Shown: positions 16,997 through 26,007 of the stretch, piece after piece
Layout: every line of letters starts with the position of its first letter
Numbering within the stretch: position 1 is the first letter of the stretch
From: Palsa-504 sp963744575
GTDB taxonomy: Bacteria; Actinomycetota; Actinomycetes; Streptosporangiales; Streptosporangiaceae
NCBI GenBank assembly: GCA_963744575.1
Contig: CAVUUF010000006.1
Span: 62,001-126,000, forward strand
DNA length: 64,000 bases
Direction of reading: 5' to 3'
Program-made: the position numbers and the translations under genes
Notes under the pieces: model-generated
Database searches by the model: none
Seen by the model: the letters and a program-made list of their open reading frames with translations, nothing else
What the model was told of the DNA's origin: nothing

Positions 16997-18657
16997 TTGA
17001 TTCTGGAACCGGTTCTGCTGCTGGTCCATGATTCGCGGACGCGTGACCGGGTCGAGGCGGAGCTGCGCAAGCGCTACGGGGCTGACTACCAGGTCATCAC
17101 CACCGGGTCCGTCCCGGAGGCGCTCGGCGTCCTCGGCCAGCTCCGTGACGACCAGCGCCAGGTCAGTCTCGTGCTAGCCGGCCAATGGCTGCCGGAATCG
17201 ACGGGAACACAGTTGCTGGCGCGGGTCCGGCAACTCCACCCGGCTGCCAGGCGGGTGCTGCTCATCACCTGGGGCGATCAGGCAAGCGCGGAGCCGATCT
17301 GGCGGGCGACCGTCCTGGGTGATATCGACGGCTACGTCGTTAAGCCCGGGACGGCACCGGACGAGCGCTTTCACCGGTTTGTCACCGAGCAGCTTGATGA
17401 GTGGGGCCGATCGAACCTGCCCGGGTTGGAGGTGGTTCGTGTCGTCGGTGAGGACTGGGCCGCGCGGTCCCATGAGCTCCGCGAACTGCTCGGGCGCAAC
17501 GGGATCCCGTTCGGCTTCTACTCTGCCGGTGGCCCGGATGGGCAGCGCGTGCTCGAGGAGGCCGGGGCCGCCGGGAAGGCCCTGCCGGCGGTGGTGCTGT
17601 TCGATGGCCGGATCCTGGCGGACCCGTCGAATACCGAGGTCGGCGAGGCTCTCGGCGTGCGGACCAAGCCGGGCGGCTGCTATGACGTGACTGTGATCGG
17701 GGCGGGGCCGGCCTGGCGGCGGCGGTCTACGGCGCGTCGGAGGGCCTGTCCACGGTCGTCCTGGAGCCGGAGGCGATCGGCGGCCAGGCCGGCACCAGCT
17801 CGCTGATCCGCAACTACCTCGGCTTCCCGACGGGGGTGAGCGGCGGGGACCTGGCCGTGCGGGCCTACACCCAGGCATGGAACTTCGGCGCGGAGTACGT
17901 CTACGGCAACCCGGCCACCGGCCTGCGGACTGAGGGCTCGGACCTGGTGGTCGCGGTGGCTGACGGCAGCGAGGTCCGCAGCCGGGCAGTGGTCGTCGCC
18001 ACCGGCATGACCTACCGGCGCCTGGGCATCCCGGCGCTCGACGCGCTGACCGGGGCCGGCGTGTTCTACGGCGCCGCCGCCTCCGAGGCCAGGGCCATGA
18101 AAGACAGCGAAGTCTTCGTGGCGGGCGGCGCCAACTCCGCCGGGCAGGCCGCCGTCCACCTCGCCAGGTACGCCGCGCAAGTGACGGTGCTGGTCCGGGG
18201 ACGCTCGCTGGCTGACAGCATGTCCGAATACCTCATCCGGGAGATCGAATCGGCCCCCAACATCGCCGTCCGCTGCGGGGTCGCGGTGACCGGCGGCGCC
18301 GGACAGAGCCGCCTGGAGCGCCTGACCCTCACCGACCTGGAATCCGGCGCGGCCGAAACCGTGGACGCGGTGGCCCTGTTCGTGCTGATCGGGGCCGAGC
18401 CGCGCACCCAGTGGCTACCAGACGCCGTCCGGCGCGATCAGTCCGGGTTCGTCGTGACCGGCACCGGCCTTCTCCAGGGCGGGCGGCCCGGTGAGCAGTG
18501 GCCGCTGCGGCGCCTGCCGATGTCCCTGGAATCCAGCCTGCCCGGGGTCTTCGCGGCCGGCGACGTCCGGCACGGGTCGGTCAAACGCGTCGCCTCGGCC
18601 GTCGGTGAGGGCTCTATCGCCATCCGCCTGGTGCACGACCACTTGCGCGGCGACTGA
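16997..18657 (+). pseudogene. Response regulator-thioredoxin-thioredoxin reductase fusion with a 4-base deletion
   Basis: Three parts in order: receiver-like domain (about residues 1-125, VLLLVHDSRTRDRVEAEL … GYVVKPGTAPD), thioredoxin-like domain (about 145-215, FGFYSAGGPDGQRVLEEAG … LPAVVLFDG), then an FAD/NAD(P) reductase. The FAD motif reads VIGAGPA and then loses frame. The next frame continues LAAAVYGASEGLSTVVLEPEAIGGQAG and runs to 18657 with the NADPH site VAGGANSAGQAAVHLARYA and GVFAAGDVRHGSVKR. The family sequence GAGPAGLAAAVYG is restored if four bases (one GGCC unit) are put back near 17709. The reductase lacks the CxxC disulfide, as is usual for this fused group. TTG 16997 fits the family start (ILEPVLLL); GTG 16976 is the alternative. 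Confidence 0.82.
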
Positions 18658-18840
18658 CCCGGCGCCGGCCAGGACGCCGGACACGCCGAGCGCAGCGCCA
18701 TCAGCACTCACGCACCTACTGACCTCCCCACCACCCCAACCCGAGCCGGCCTGCTCAACGACGCGGAGCGGTACGCCATCGATTAGCCACGGATTTTCCG
18801 CGGCGCGCGCTGAGGCGCGTTCAGCGACGCCGCACCCCCT

Positions 18841-18978
18841 TCCGGCGCCAACATTGCTACCCGCATCCAGCGCGATGGCGACCACTACGTGATCAACGGC
18901 CGCAAGTGGTGGATCACCGGGGCCATGAACCCGGACGCCAAGGTCTTCATCGTCATGGGCAAGACCGATCATGGCGCC
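18841..18978 (+). pseudogene. Acyl-CoA dehydrogenase fragment
   Basis: The frame reads NIATRIQRDGDHYVINGRKWW then ITGAMNPDAKVFIVMGKTD, the middle-domain segment of acyl-CoA dehydrogenases near the FAD and substrate site. Nothing of the N-terminal or C-terminal helical domains is present; the frame runs on to 19140 without similarity. A residue of a deleted gene. Confidence 0.75.
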
Positions 18979-19129
18979 GACCGAGATCCCGAACGTCATC
19001 GGCGGGCAGATCCTCGGGTGATCCCTGTGCCGTTGTTCACGAAACGTTACCGGCTTTACCCGGCTCGGTTACCGGGGCTGTCGTTCGAGGCGGTCGTGCG
19101 GGCGGCGTTGGCGTTGTGGGCGTGCGCGC

Positions 19130-20002
19130 TCAGGTTGTGACGAGAATGATGCCGATCGCGGCGAGGGCGAGGCCTGCCCGCTGGACCCAGCGCAGCTGCT
19201 CACCGAGTACCACCCTGGCCAGCACCACGGTGACTCCGGGGTAGAGCGAGGCCAGCACGACGGCCAGGCCGAACATGCCGGTCCTGGTGGCTGCGACGTA
19301 GCAGACGTTCGCGATGACGTCGATCGCGCCCGCGCCGGCTGCCGCCAGCAGCAGCCGTCCCTGCGCGCCGCGCGGCAGCAGGCTGCGCCGCAGCACCGCC
19401 GCGGTGATCAGGACGACCGCCAGCTCGCCGATCCGCGCGGCCGCGACCGGCCACAGCTCCCCGGACTGCCCGGCGTTCCGGATCAGCAGGAAGAACAGGC
19501 CGAACGACGCGCCCGACGCGATGCCGTAGCCGAGGGCCCGGCCAGCGCCGGGCAGGCGGCGCCGCGGCGCCGCGCGGAGGCTGCGGGCCGGTTTGCCGTG
19601 TCCGGCCGAGCTGGCCAGCACGATCGCGGCCAGGCACAGCAGCGCGCCCGCGTAGACGCCGGCGCCGGGCCGCTCGCCCTGGGCTAGCGCCACCGCGACC
19701 GGCAAGACCGTGGACACTAGCCCCGATACCGGCGCGACCACGCTCATCGGCCCGGCCGCCAGGCCGAGGTAGAAGATGATCAGGCCTGCCCCGCCGATCA
19801 GCCCGGCGCTGATGCCCCAGGCCAGGCCGGCCGGGCTGGCTGGGCCTGGCCACATCGCCGCGGCGGGCAGCGCGACGATCACTCCGGCCGTCTGGGCCAG
19901 CAGCAGCACCGCCAGCACCTGGACGCGGCGGGTGGCCATGCCGCCGAGGAAGTCACCGGTGCCGTAGAGCACGGCGGCAGCCAGTCCTAGCAAGATCACC
20001 AT
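19130..20002 (-). CDS. EamA/DMT-family transporter
   Basis: 290 residues from ATG 20002, with AGGAGG nine bases upstream. Ten hydrophobic segments in two halves (MVILLGLAAAVLYGTGDFLGG … and GYGIASGASFGLFFLLIRN …), each ending with a VVLA/EQL-type segment, fit the two-EamA-domain drug/metabolite transporter plan. Members export amino acids, nucleobases or drugs; the substrate is unknown. The upstream region holds a palindromic operator, and a broken regulator-like gene reads in the opposite direction. Confidence 0.88.
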   Translation of the reverse strand: MVILLGLAAAVLYGTGDFLGGMATRRVQVLAVLLLAQTAGVIVALPAAAMWPGPASPAGLAWGISAGLIGGAGLIIFYLGLAAGPMSVVAPVSGLVSTVLPVAVALAQGERPGAGVYAGALLCLAAIVLASSAGHGKPARSLRAAPRRRLPGAGRALGYGIASGASFGLFFLLIRNAGQSGELWPVAAARIGELAVVLITAAVLRRSLLPRGAQGRLLLAAAGAGAIDVIANVCYVAATRTGMFGLAVVLASLYPGVTVVLARVVLGEQLRWVQRAGLALAAIGIILVTT

Positions 20003-20073
20003 GACGTTGCACCTCCTGCCGGTCAGGACGCCGGTGAGACTGCGCGGCATCCATACGTGACTATCAAAGCAAG

Positions 20074-20100
20074 TTTACCGGTCACTATGAGACCGGTCAA
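20074..20100. promoter_or_regulatory. Inverted repeat, likely operator for the EamA gene
   Basis: ACCGGTC-ACTATGA-GACCGGT: perfect 7-bp arms (20077-20083 and 20091-20097) around a 7-base spacer, with flanking TTT and AAA extending the symmetry. It lies 75-95 bases upstream of the EamA start and just before the divergent gene remnant, a usual place for a dimeric repressor site shared by a transporter and its regulator. Confidence 0.6.
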
Positions 20101-20134
20101 AGGACTTAAGTGGTCACGGCCGCTAGGATGGGGT

Positions 20135-20405
20135 ATGACCATGCCGCCGTGGGTGCCAGGCCAGGAAACCAAGCCGGCCCCGCCGCGCCCCGCTCCCGGC
20201 CCCGCCGACGGCGCCCGCCCGGCCGGGGCGGGGGAGGAGGCCGGTCCCGAGGAAGGCGACCAAGACCGCCCGCTTCCTGGATCTGGTCACCGAACGGCAT
20301 GGACCACTCGCCTCCCTCCCGCTCGACGCCGTAGCCAGGAGCAGCGCCGGCCCTGATCAGCTCGGTCAGCGCAGGCCGCGGCCTGCATCTGGGCATCCTG
20401 GATGA
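20135..20405 (+). pseudogene. Frameshifted small DNA-binding-like protein
   Basis: Begins MTMPPWVPGQETKPAPPRPAP in one frame. After a G-rich run near 20225-20240 the coding sense moves to another frame reading RPVPRKATKTARFLDLVTER, HGPLASLPLDAVARSSA. The second part resembles short actinobacterial proteins with a Lys/Arg-rich start and a helical RFLDLVTERHGPL segment found near mobile genes (from memory, tentative). The C-terminus is cut short. It may be the former regulator for the operator next to it. Confidence 0.45.
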
Positions 20406-20491
20406 ACAAACTGCCGGCAGCCGTTTGGCCTGTGCGGTCCCGGGCATGGGGCCCGTGCGGCCCGGATCAGGCCGGGATTCAGGAGAATGCC

Positions 20492-20869
20492 ATGACCAGT
20501 CCTGACAGGTCTCGTCACGTTGAAGTCAAGGATGGTGACCATACGGTCGCCGCGGCCGAGGTGACGGCTTTGGATAGCGCCGAGGGGACCGTCCGGGCAT
20601 CGCTGCTGCCCTCATCCGGGCACACGCCCCCGGGCAGCCGGGCCAGCCTGGTCGACGCGGTGATGGACCTGCCCGAGGTGCAGGCCAGTTCGCGGCTGGA
20701 GGCAACCGTCCCGCTCGGCGACACCGACTCGCTGCAGCGGCTGCGGGAGCGGACCGAGGACACGGTCACCCGTCCGGCCGGGTCGACCGCCCTGGTGGAC
20801 GCGGACATACCGCCCGGCCGCCCGGCGGACCCCAGCCGGGAGCCTGGCGGCCAGCCATCCGCCTCCTGA
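20492..20869 (+). CDS. Small acidic hypothetical protein
   Basis: 125 residues from ATG 20492, with AGGAG upstream. No Cys, no membrane segment; Asp/Glu/Thr/Ser-rich with strong coding bias. The central part (SHTPPGSRASLVDAVMDLPE … RLEATVPLGDTDSLQRLRERTED) has the style of small conserved proteins found beside DUF72 genes in actinomycetes, but I cannot name the family. Followed after 24 bases by the DUF72 gene on the same strand, so probably co-transcribed. The longer frame from 20402 has no start site. Confidence 0.6.
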   Translation: MTSPDRSRHVEVKDGDHTVAAAEVTALDSAEGTVRASLLPSSGHTPPGSRASLVDAVMDLPEVQASSRLEATVPLGDTDSLQRLRERTEDTVTRPAGSTALVDADIPPGRPADPSREPGGQPSAS

Positions 20870-20893
20870 TCGCTTACCTGCTGAGAGGCTCCG

Positions 20894-21664
20894 GTGGTCA
20901 TCAGGATCGGCACGTCGGGCTGGAGTTACGATCACTGGCATCCCGAGTTGTACCCGCCGGGGCTTCCCGCCCGGGACCGGCTCGCCCGCTATGCGGCCGC
21001 CTTTCCCACCGCCGAGCTCAACAGCAGCTTCTATCGCTGGCCCCGGCCGGCGGCGTTCAGCAGTTGGCGGGACAGGCTGCCGGAGGGTTTCCGGCTGTCG
21101 GTCAAGGCACCTCGCGGGCTGACCCATGCCCGCAAGCTGTACGCGCCGGAGGGGTGGCTGCAGCGCATCGCGGCGGGCTGGCACGAGCTAGGCGGCAAAC
21201 GGGCGGTGCTGCTGGTCCAGCTGCCGCCCTCGCTGCCGCGTGATGATGCCCGGCTGGCGTATTTCCTCGGGCTGGTCCCGAGCTGGATGCGGGTGGCGGT
21301 GGAGTTCCGGCACCGTAGCTGGCATTGCGAGGAGATCTTCGCGCTCCTGCAAGCGCACCGGGCCGCGTATTGCGTGGTGAGCGGGGCGAACCTGCCGTGC
21401 ACGCTGCGCGCCACCACCGATCTGGTCTACGTCAGGATGCACGGCCCGGATCATCATCACCTGTACTCCGGTTCCTACCCCGACACCGACCTGACGTGGT
21501 GGGCTGACCGGATCCGGGAATGGGACCTGGCCGGCCACGACGTGTTCGTCTACTTCAACAACGACGGCAACGCCAACGCGGTACGCAACGCGCGGACCCT
21601 CCGGGCACTACCTGTGTCCGGCGTTGCCCGCCATCCGGCTGCGCATGCGGTCAACCCGGGCTAG
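20894..21664 (+). CDS. DUF72 (YecE-like) TIM-barrel protein
   Basis: 256 residues from GTG 20894. Diagnostic segments: IRIGTSGWSYDHW at the N-terminus, PRGLTHARKL, VAVEFRHRSWHCEEI and LVYVRMHGPD, then FVYFNNDGNANAVRNA near the end. DUF72 proteins form a TIM-like barrel; the molecular activity is not established. The gene is full length and sits close behind a small conserved gene. Confidence 0.9.
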   Translation: MVIRIGTSGWSYDHWHPELYPPGLPARDRLARYAAAFPTAELNSSFYRWPRPAAFSSWRDRLPEGFRLSVKAPRGLTHARKLYAPEGWLQRIAAGWHELGGKRAVLLVQLPPSLPRDDARLAYFLGLVPSWMRVAVEFRHRSWHCEEIFALLQAHRAAYCVVSGANLPCTLRATTDLVYVRMHGPDHHHLYSGSYPDTDLTWWADRIREWDLAGHDVFVYFNNDGNANAVRNARTLRALPVSGVARHPAAHAVNPG

Positions 21665-22348
21665 CATTCCCCGTGCACAAAGGTGAACTGGCGTTCGATA
21701 ATCAAAGAAGGAGGAAAATTACAATTTCAGGCCCGGGCTCCAGCCCGGGTAGCCTCATCACAGCAGAGCCACCTGGCGAAGCTGCGTCACACAGAACCAG
21801 GTGTGCATGGAACCCGGGATGCTCCAGAGGGCTACGGCGCGGCGGGTCTGCGGAGCGATGCGGCACCATGTCAGTTGAACGCGCCACCCAGCTCTCTTCG
21901 GAGGCCCCCATACCGGGACCACCGCTTCCCCAGGCTGCGGCGGCCAAGCTGCGCAAGGCGGATCCAGCAGTCATCACCACCCTGAGCGTGGCTGATTTCT
22001 GGGCCGGTCGGTTCATTGCCTTCGTCATGATCCAGCCCGTCAACCAGGTCCACGCAAATCGGGCAATTCCGTAATCCGGAACGGCTCTCCTCCGCTGAGC
22101 GAAGACCCGCTCAGAGTCGGCAGGGACTCAGCGGGCCAGCGTTTCCGATCACGCTCGGCGACTACGGCTGGTCCGCGGCCGTCACGCGAGATCCGCATCG
22201 AGCTGTGAACAGCCTGGCGTCATAACTCACCCCTACGGCCGCGATCAACCGCCCTGACCGCGTCCGAGTCACACTCTGCGGCTCGCGGCACGCCTACATG
22301 ACGCCCTTCCCCCGCGTAGCGTCAACGCTCCGCGCTGCCTGGAAGGGG
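21665..22348. other. Intergenic, no confident gene
   Basis: 684 bases. A plus-strand frame from ATG 21868 to 22074 (MSVERATQLSSEAPIPGPP …) has mildly coding composition but no ribosome binding site and no family. GC is locally lower around 21700-21730 and 22060-22200. Confidence 0.4.
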
Positions 22349-22891
22349 TTACTCGCCGGTGGCGCCATCGATTGACTCGCGGAGGAGGTCGGCGTGGCCG
22401 TTGTGGCGGGCGTACTCCTCGATCATGTGGCACAAGATCCAGCGCAGGCTGGGGGAACGCCCGTCGGGCCAGGTCCGCATGGCCAGCCGGCCGAGCCCAT
22501 CGCCGCTGTCCAGCACCTCTGCGACATCGGCGCGGGACCGTTCCACGGCCCGCTGCCACAAGGCGAAAAGCTCCTCGGGGGAATCCCCGGCGGCCGTGTG
22601 CCATTCCCAGTCGCGGTCGGCCTCCCAGTCCACCGCGTCCCACGGCGGCGTGTACTCGCGGCCAAGCAAAGAGCGGGAGAACCAGCCGTACTCGACGAGG
22701 GCCATGTGCTTGAGGATGCCGCCGAGGGTCATCGTGGAGGCCGCCGTCGTCGCCCGCAGGCCGGCCGAGTCCAGCCCCGAGCACTTCCAGGCCAAGGTAG
22801 CGCGCTGATAGTCGAGGAAACCCAGCAGCGTCGCCACCTCGCCGGCGGCAACCGGAGGTTCAGGACGTCCGTGCTCGTCCGGCTCTGTCAT
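22349..22891 (-). CDS. DinB-family (DUF664) putative metal-dependent protein
   Basis: 180 residues. A four-helix DinB fold with the three metal-ligand histidines visible: ILKHMALVEYGWF and later ILCHMIEEYARHNGHADLLRE. Actinobacterial members include mycothiol-dependent S-transferases, and the ending NGHADLLRESIDG is typical of that group. ATG 22891 is chosen; a second ATG at 22900 in the same frame is possible. Stands alone. Confidence 0.88.
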   Translation of the reverse strand: MTEPDEHGRPEPPVAAGEVATLLGFLDYQRATLAWKCSGLDSAGLRATTAASTMTLGGILKHMALVEYGWFSRSLLGREYTPPWDAVDWEADRDWEWHTAAGDSPEELFALWQRAVERSRADVAEVLDSGDGLGRLAMRTWPDGRSPSLRWILCHMIEEYARHNGHADLLRESIDGATGE

Positions 22892-23361
22892 GGGCCTCAT
22901 TCTGCCGTGTCGGTGCCGGTCAGGAGAGCCAGGACTGCCCCGACGGTGCGTTCCCGGACGGTGGGTTCCGGCAGCGGGAGATACGCCCGGATGTGGTACC
23001 GGTTGCGGCGGCCGTCCTTCTTCTTGACCATGGGTGGTCAGGGAGGTCCAGCCCGCCACGTTGACAGGTTACCAGATTCCGGAAAAGTCTTGCTAGTTTC
23101 TCGATGCCGACGTAGGTTGAAAATCAGGTACCGGACGTCAGTTGCCCACGACGGCCAGCTTCCCGGGCTACCGGAGGAGCTCATGAACATGGGCGTGATG
23201 ATCACGGTCGTCCGCGCTCATGGGGCTCACAGCGCCATGTATCGCATGATTCGACCGGCGCCTGATGGTCGCCGCCGGGCCAAGGATCCGGGCCAAGGAT
23301 CCTGGTCCGGCGGCGTGCCACAATGAATAACGGCGTCAGCGCGGCCGCGACGTGAGACCTG
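22892..23361. other. Intergenic
   Basis: 470 bases. One small plus-strand frame, 23183-23326 (47 codons, after GGAGGAGCTC), has a good ribosome binding site but no family and contains a direct repeat GGGCCAAGGATCC (two copies). Not called as a gene. Confidence 0.35.
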
Positions 23362-23589
23362 TCAGAGCTTCGTCAGCCTGGCAAACGGCGGCAGGATCCG
23401 CACCTTACGCGAGCCGAATTCGACGATCACCGCGTCGTCATCCTCGACCAGGACGACCCAGCCGAGGCCATACTTGTCGTGGGTCACCTGATCGCGAACG
23501 GCGAACTGCTCAACGGGCGAATCCACGGGCAGGACATTGAAGGGACTTCCGGGCAGGAGACGCCGGGGCGCGGCGCGGTAGGGCTTCAT
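23362..23589 (-). CDS. Small protein with a Tudor-like C-terminal module
   Basis: 75 residues from ATG 23589. The C-terminal half reads VTHDKYGLGWVVLVEDDDAV then IVEFGSRKVRILPPFARLTKL, the KYGLGxV … FGSRK … KL pattern of short actinobacterial proteins that share a domain with the C-terminus of UvrD/PcrA helicases. Function unproven, probably nucleic-acid or protein binding. Located next to the cold-shock gene. Confidence 0.75.
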   Translation of the reverse strand: MKPYRAAPRRLLPGSPFNVLPVDSPVEQFAVRDQVTHDKYGLGWVVLVEDDDAVIVEFGSRKVRILPPFARLTKL

Positions 23590-23773
23590 CAATACCAGTA
23601 TGCGCCTTGTCAGCCCCGGCGCGCCCCCTTCCCTCCGGTCCGGATGCCGCGCCTGCCGGGCCGGCGACCGGCTCATAGTGCTCTACGGCAGGGGCGTGGC
23701 CACTCTCGAGGTGGTCCCGCGCGGCGCGGTCCTGTAGGCCGTGCCCGGGCGGGTTCAGCCGAACGGCCCGGCA

Positions 23774-23808
23774 GGAACGGGGTGGCCCGGCGTGAGCCAC
23801 CCCGTTCC
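23774..23808 (-). terminator. Hairpin terminator of the cold-shock gene
   Basis: GGAACGGGGTGGC (23774-23786) and its exact complement (23796-23808) form a 13-bp perfect stem with a 9-base loop, 17 bases past the stop of the cold-shock gene. No T run follows, as is common in high-GC actinomycetes. Confidence 0.8.
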
Positions 23809-23824
23809 GGTCTTGCGGTGCCGG

Positions 23825-24028
23825 TCAGATCGCGCGGACCTCCTCGGCCTGCGGGCCCCTGGAGCCACGGACGGCGGTGAACTCGACCCGCTGGTTTTCC
23901 CGGAGGTCGCGGTAACCCTCAGCCTTGATGGCGGAGTGGTGGACGAACACGTCCGGCGTGCCGTCGTCGGGAGCGATGAAACCATAGCCCTTGTCCGAGT
24001 TGAACCATTTCACTGTGCCCTGAGCCAT
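23825..24028 (-). CDS. cspA: Cold-shock protein (CspA family)
   Basis: 67 residues. RNP1 KGYGFIAP and RNP2 DVFVHHSAI, start MAQGTVKWFNSDKGYGF and end GPQAEEVRAI: a full-length single-domain cold-shock protein that binds single-stranded RNA/DNA as a chaperone. ATG 24028 is preceded by AGCAGGAGAAAG. The long empty stretch upstream (almost 800 bases) leaves room for a long 5' leader, common for cspA, and a strong hairpin follows the gene. Confidence 0.95.
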   Translation of the reverse strand: MAQGTVKWFNSDKGYGFIAPDDGTPDVFVHHSAIKAEGYRDLRENQRVEFTAVRGSRGPQAEEVRAI

Positions 24029-24822
24029 TGTGCTTTCTCCTGCTGAGACGATTTTCGGGGCCGCGTGCGCGGGACCGGGTTGCTGCGACCGCCTGTCCTC
24101 GAAAGCCAGGCTCTGGAATCCGTGGCGCCGCTGTCAGAACCTCGCAGGCGCTGTACGACGAACACGAACTTCTACAACCAGGACCAGTAAACACCATCGC
24201 GCGGGCCAAGTTTCCCGGATCCCCGGGGTGTGCTGACCAATCCATACGCACCAAGGCCCCGGCACCGCCGTCGACTTAGCCGAACGAGCGCGGTTCTCCG
24301 GTACGTGCCGAAATGCGGTCACATCACATGACCTGTGAATGCTCGTGGAGACGGCCGCCGGGTCGGTCACCTCTCCTGGACCTGGATGTTGCCCACGCAC
24401 CAGGCTGTCCGCGAAACTGCGCAGTGGGCCGGTCGCAGGTCGCACGCCGGGATCGGCCTGGGCGAAACCGGCGCGGCTGTCACGCATCGCCGGGCATGCT
24501 CACCCCGGTCGGATGCCAGCTTCGGGCCAGCCAGATCCAGCCTGTAGCATGACCAGAATCCGGCAGCTAACTGGATGACCTGGCGGCGGACAGCGTCCGA
24601 GCCGCTCCTGACTCCGCGTAGTGTGGGAGGGACGAGGCAGCCGCTCTGATTCCGTCCTATCGTCTTCCGGCGGCCGGCAGGCAGCGCGGGTTTCAGCGGT
24701 ATGTTCCGCCTTGTTGTCCCGCATATCCGGGAGAGGATGTCCGTGTCGCGAGCCGGCCCGGCCAGCCAGGCGTCGAGCTTGGCACAGTGTGCTGCGCTCC
24801 GGCGATCGGGAGGGTGATCGCG
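24029..24822. other. Long intergenic region between cspA and the sigma factor gene
   Basis: 794 bases serving two divergent regulatory genes. No coding frame is convincing. It should hold the cspA promoter and leader and the sigma gene promoter; no riboswitch or small-RNA gene could be recognised by eye. Confidence 0.4.
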
Positions 24823-25887
24823 GTGGCCGGCGAACAGGAGCCAGGCACCGGCCAGGGCGACGGCGCAGCGGCTGCAGGCCGTCCGCCGCCAGCGGGCGAG
24901 GAGGGCCAGGACGAGCCGTGGGTTTCCGGCGATAACGACGAGGACCTTCCCGCTGTCCGGGTGGCAGCCGCCGGGGCTACTGCCGACCCGGTTAAGGACT
25001 ACCTCAGGCAGATCGGTAAGGTGCCGCTGCTCAGCGCCAGGCAGGAGGTCGAGCTGGCCAAGCGGATCGAGGCCGGGCTGTTCGCCGAGGAGAAGCTCGC
25101 CGGCGGCAGCGGGGTGCTGCATGCGGACCAGAACGTGGATCTTGAGCAGGTCGCCGAAGACGGCAGGAGGGCCAAGGACCACCTGGTGGAGGCCAACCTG
25201 CGACTGGTCGTCTCGCTGGCCAGACGGTACACCGGCCGGGGCATGCTGTTCCTGGACCTGATCCAGGAGGGCAACCTCGGCCTGATCCGCGGCGTGGAGA
25301 AGTTCGACTACACCAGGGGCTACAAGTTCTCCACCTATGCCACGTGGTGGATCCGGCAGGCGATCACCCGGGCGATGGCCGAGCAGTCCCGCACGATCCG
25401 CATCCCGGTGCACATGGTCGAGGTCATCAGCAGGCTGGCCCGGGCGCGGCGGCAGATGCTGCAGGACCTGGGCCGCGAGCCCACCCCGGCCGAGCTTGCG
25501 GCCGAGCTGGACATGACCCCGGAGAAGCTCATCGAGGTGCAGAAGTACGCCCGGGAACCGATCTCGCTGCATATCCCGCTGGGCGAGGACGGCGACAGCG
25601 AGTTCGGCGACCTGATCGAGGATACCGAGGCGATCCAGCCCGGCGAGGCGGTCAGCTTCACCCTGCTGCAGGAGCAGCTGCACTCGGTGCTCGGCACGCT
25701 GTCCGAGCGCGAGGCGGGCGTAATGTCCATGCGGTTCGGGCTGACCGACGGCCAGCCCAAGACCCTGGATGAGATCGGCAAGGTGTACGGCGTCACCCGG
25801 GAGCGGATTCGGCAGATCGAGTCCAACACCATGTCTAAGCTCCGCCACCCGTCCCGATCCCAGCTCCTCCGGGACTACCTCGACTGA
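24823..25887 (+). CDS. Sigma-70 family RNA polymerase sigma factor, group 1/2 (Hrd-like)
   Basis: 354 residues from GTG 24823 (GGGAGG nine bases upstream). Region 1.2 DPVKDYLRQIGKVPLLSARQE; region 2 LVEANLRLVVSLARRYTGRG, LDLIQEGNLGLIRGVEKFDY and the -10 reader YKFSTYATWWIRQAITRAM; region 3 RIPVHMVEVISRLARAR; region 4 with helix-turn-helix TLDEIGKVYGVTRERIRQIE. Only a short acidic N-terminal extension, far shorter than a typical HrdB, so this is more likely a group 2 (HrdA/C/D- or SigB-like) factor than the essential one. RNA polymerase specificity for stress or developmental genes is inferred. Confidence 0.92.
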   Translation: MAGEQEPGTGQGDGAAAAGRPPPAGEEGQDEPWVSGDNDEDLPAVRVAAAGATADPVKDYLRQIGKVPLLSARQEVELAKRIEAGLFAEEKLAGGSGVLHADQNVDLEQVAEDGRRAKDHLVEANLRLVVSLARRYTGRGMLFLDLIQEGNLGLIRGVEKFDYTRGYKFSTYATWWIRQAITRAMAEQSRTIRIPVHMVEVISRLARARRQMLQDLGREPTPAELAAELDMTPEKLIEVQKYAREPISLHIPLGEDGDSEFGDLIEDTEAIQPGEAVSFTLLQEQLHSVLGTLSEREAGVMSMRFGLTDGQPKTLDEIGKVYGVTRERIRQIESNTMSKLRHPSRSQLLRDYLD

Positions 25888-25966
25888 CCGGACCCACGGC
25901 CGTCAGTCCCGGGATGTAACCAGCGATGCCCTCTTCCCGCGACATGATCAACCGCATGAAGTGGCT

Positions 25967-26007
25967 GCCGGGCTCACCCTGCGCTACGAAGCCGGGCTCA
26001 CCCTGCG
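25967..26007. repeat. Two 17-bp direct repeats
   Basis: GCCGGGCTCACCCTGCG at 25967-25983 and 25991-26007, seven bases apart, directly at the 3' end of the decayed glycoamylase-like gene. May mark a deletion or slippage joint. Confidence 0.75.

Noticed and set aside
23183..23326. 47-codon frame after GGAGGAGCTC
   Set aside because: Good ribosome binding site, but too short, with no family and a direct repeat inside; left as intergenic.
24367..25848. Minus-strand frame of 493 codons
   Set aside because: Antisense of the sigma factor gene, whose motifs are unmistakable on the other strand.
25882..25908. GACTGAC…GTCAGTC as terminator of the sigma gene
   Set aside because: Only a 7-bp stem overlapping the stop codon with a 13-base loop; too weak.
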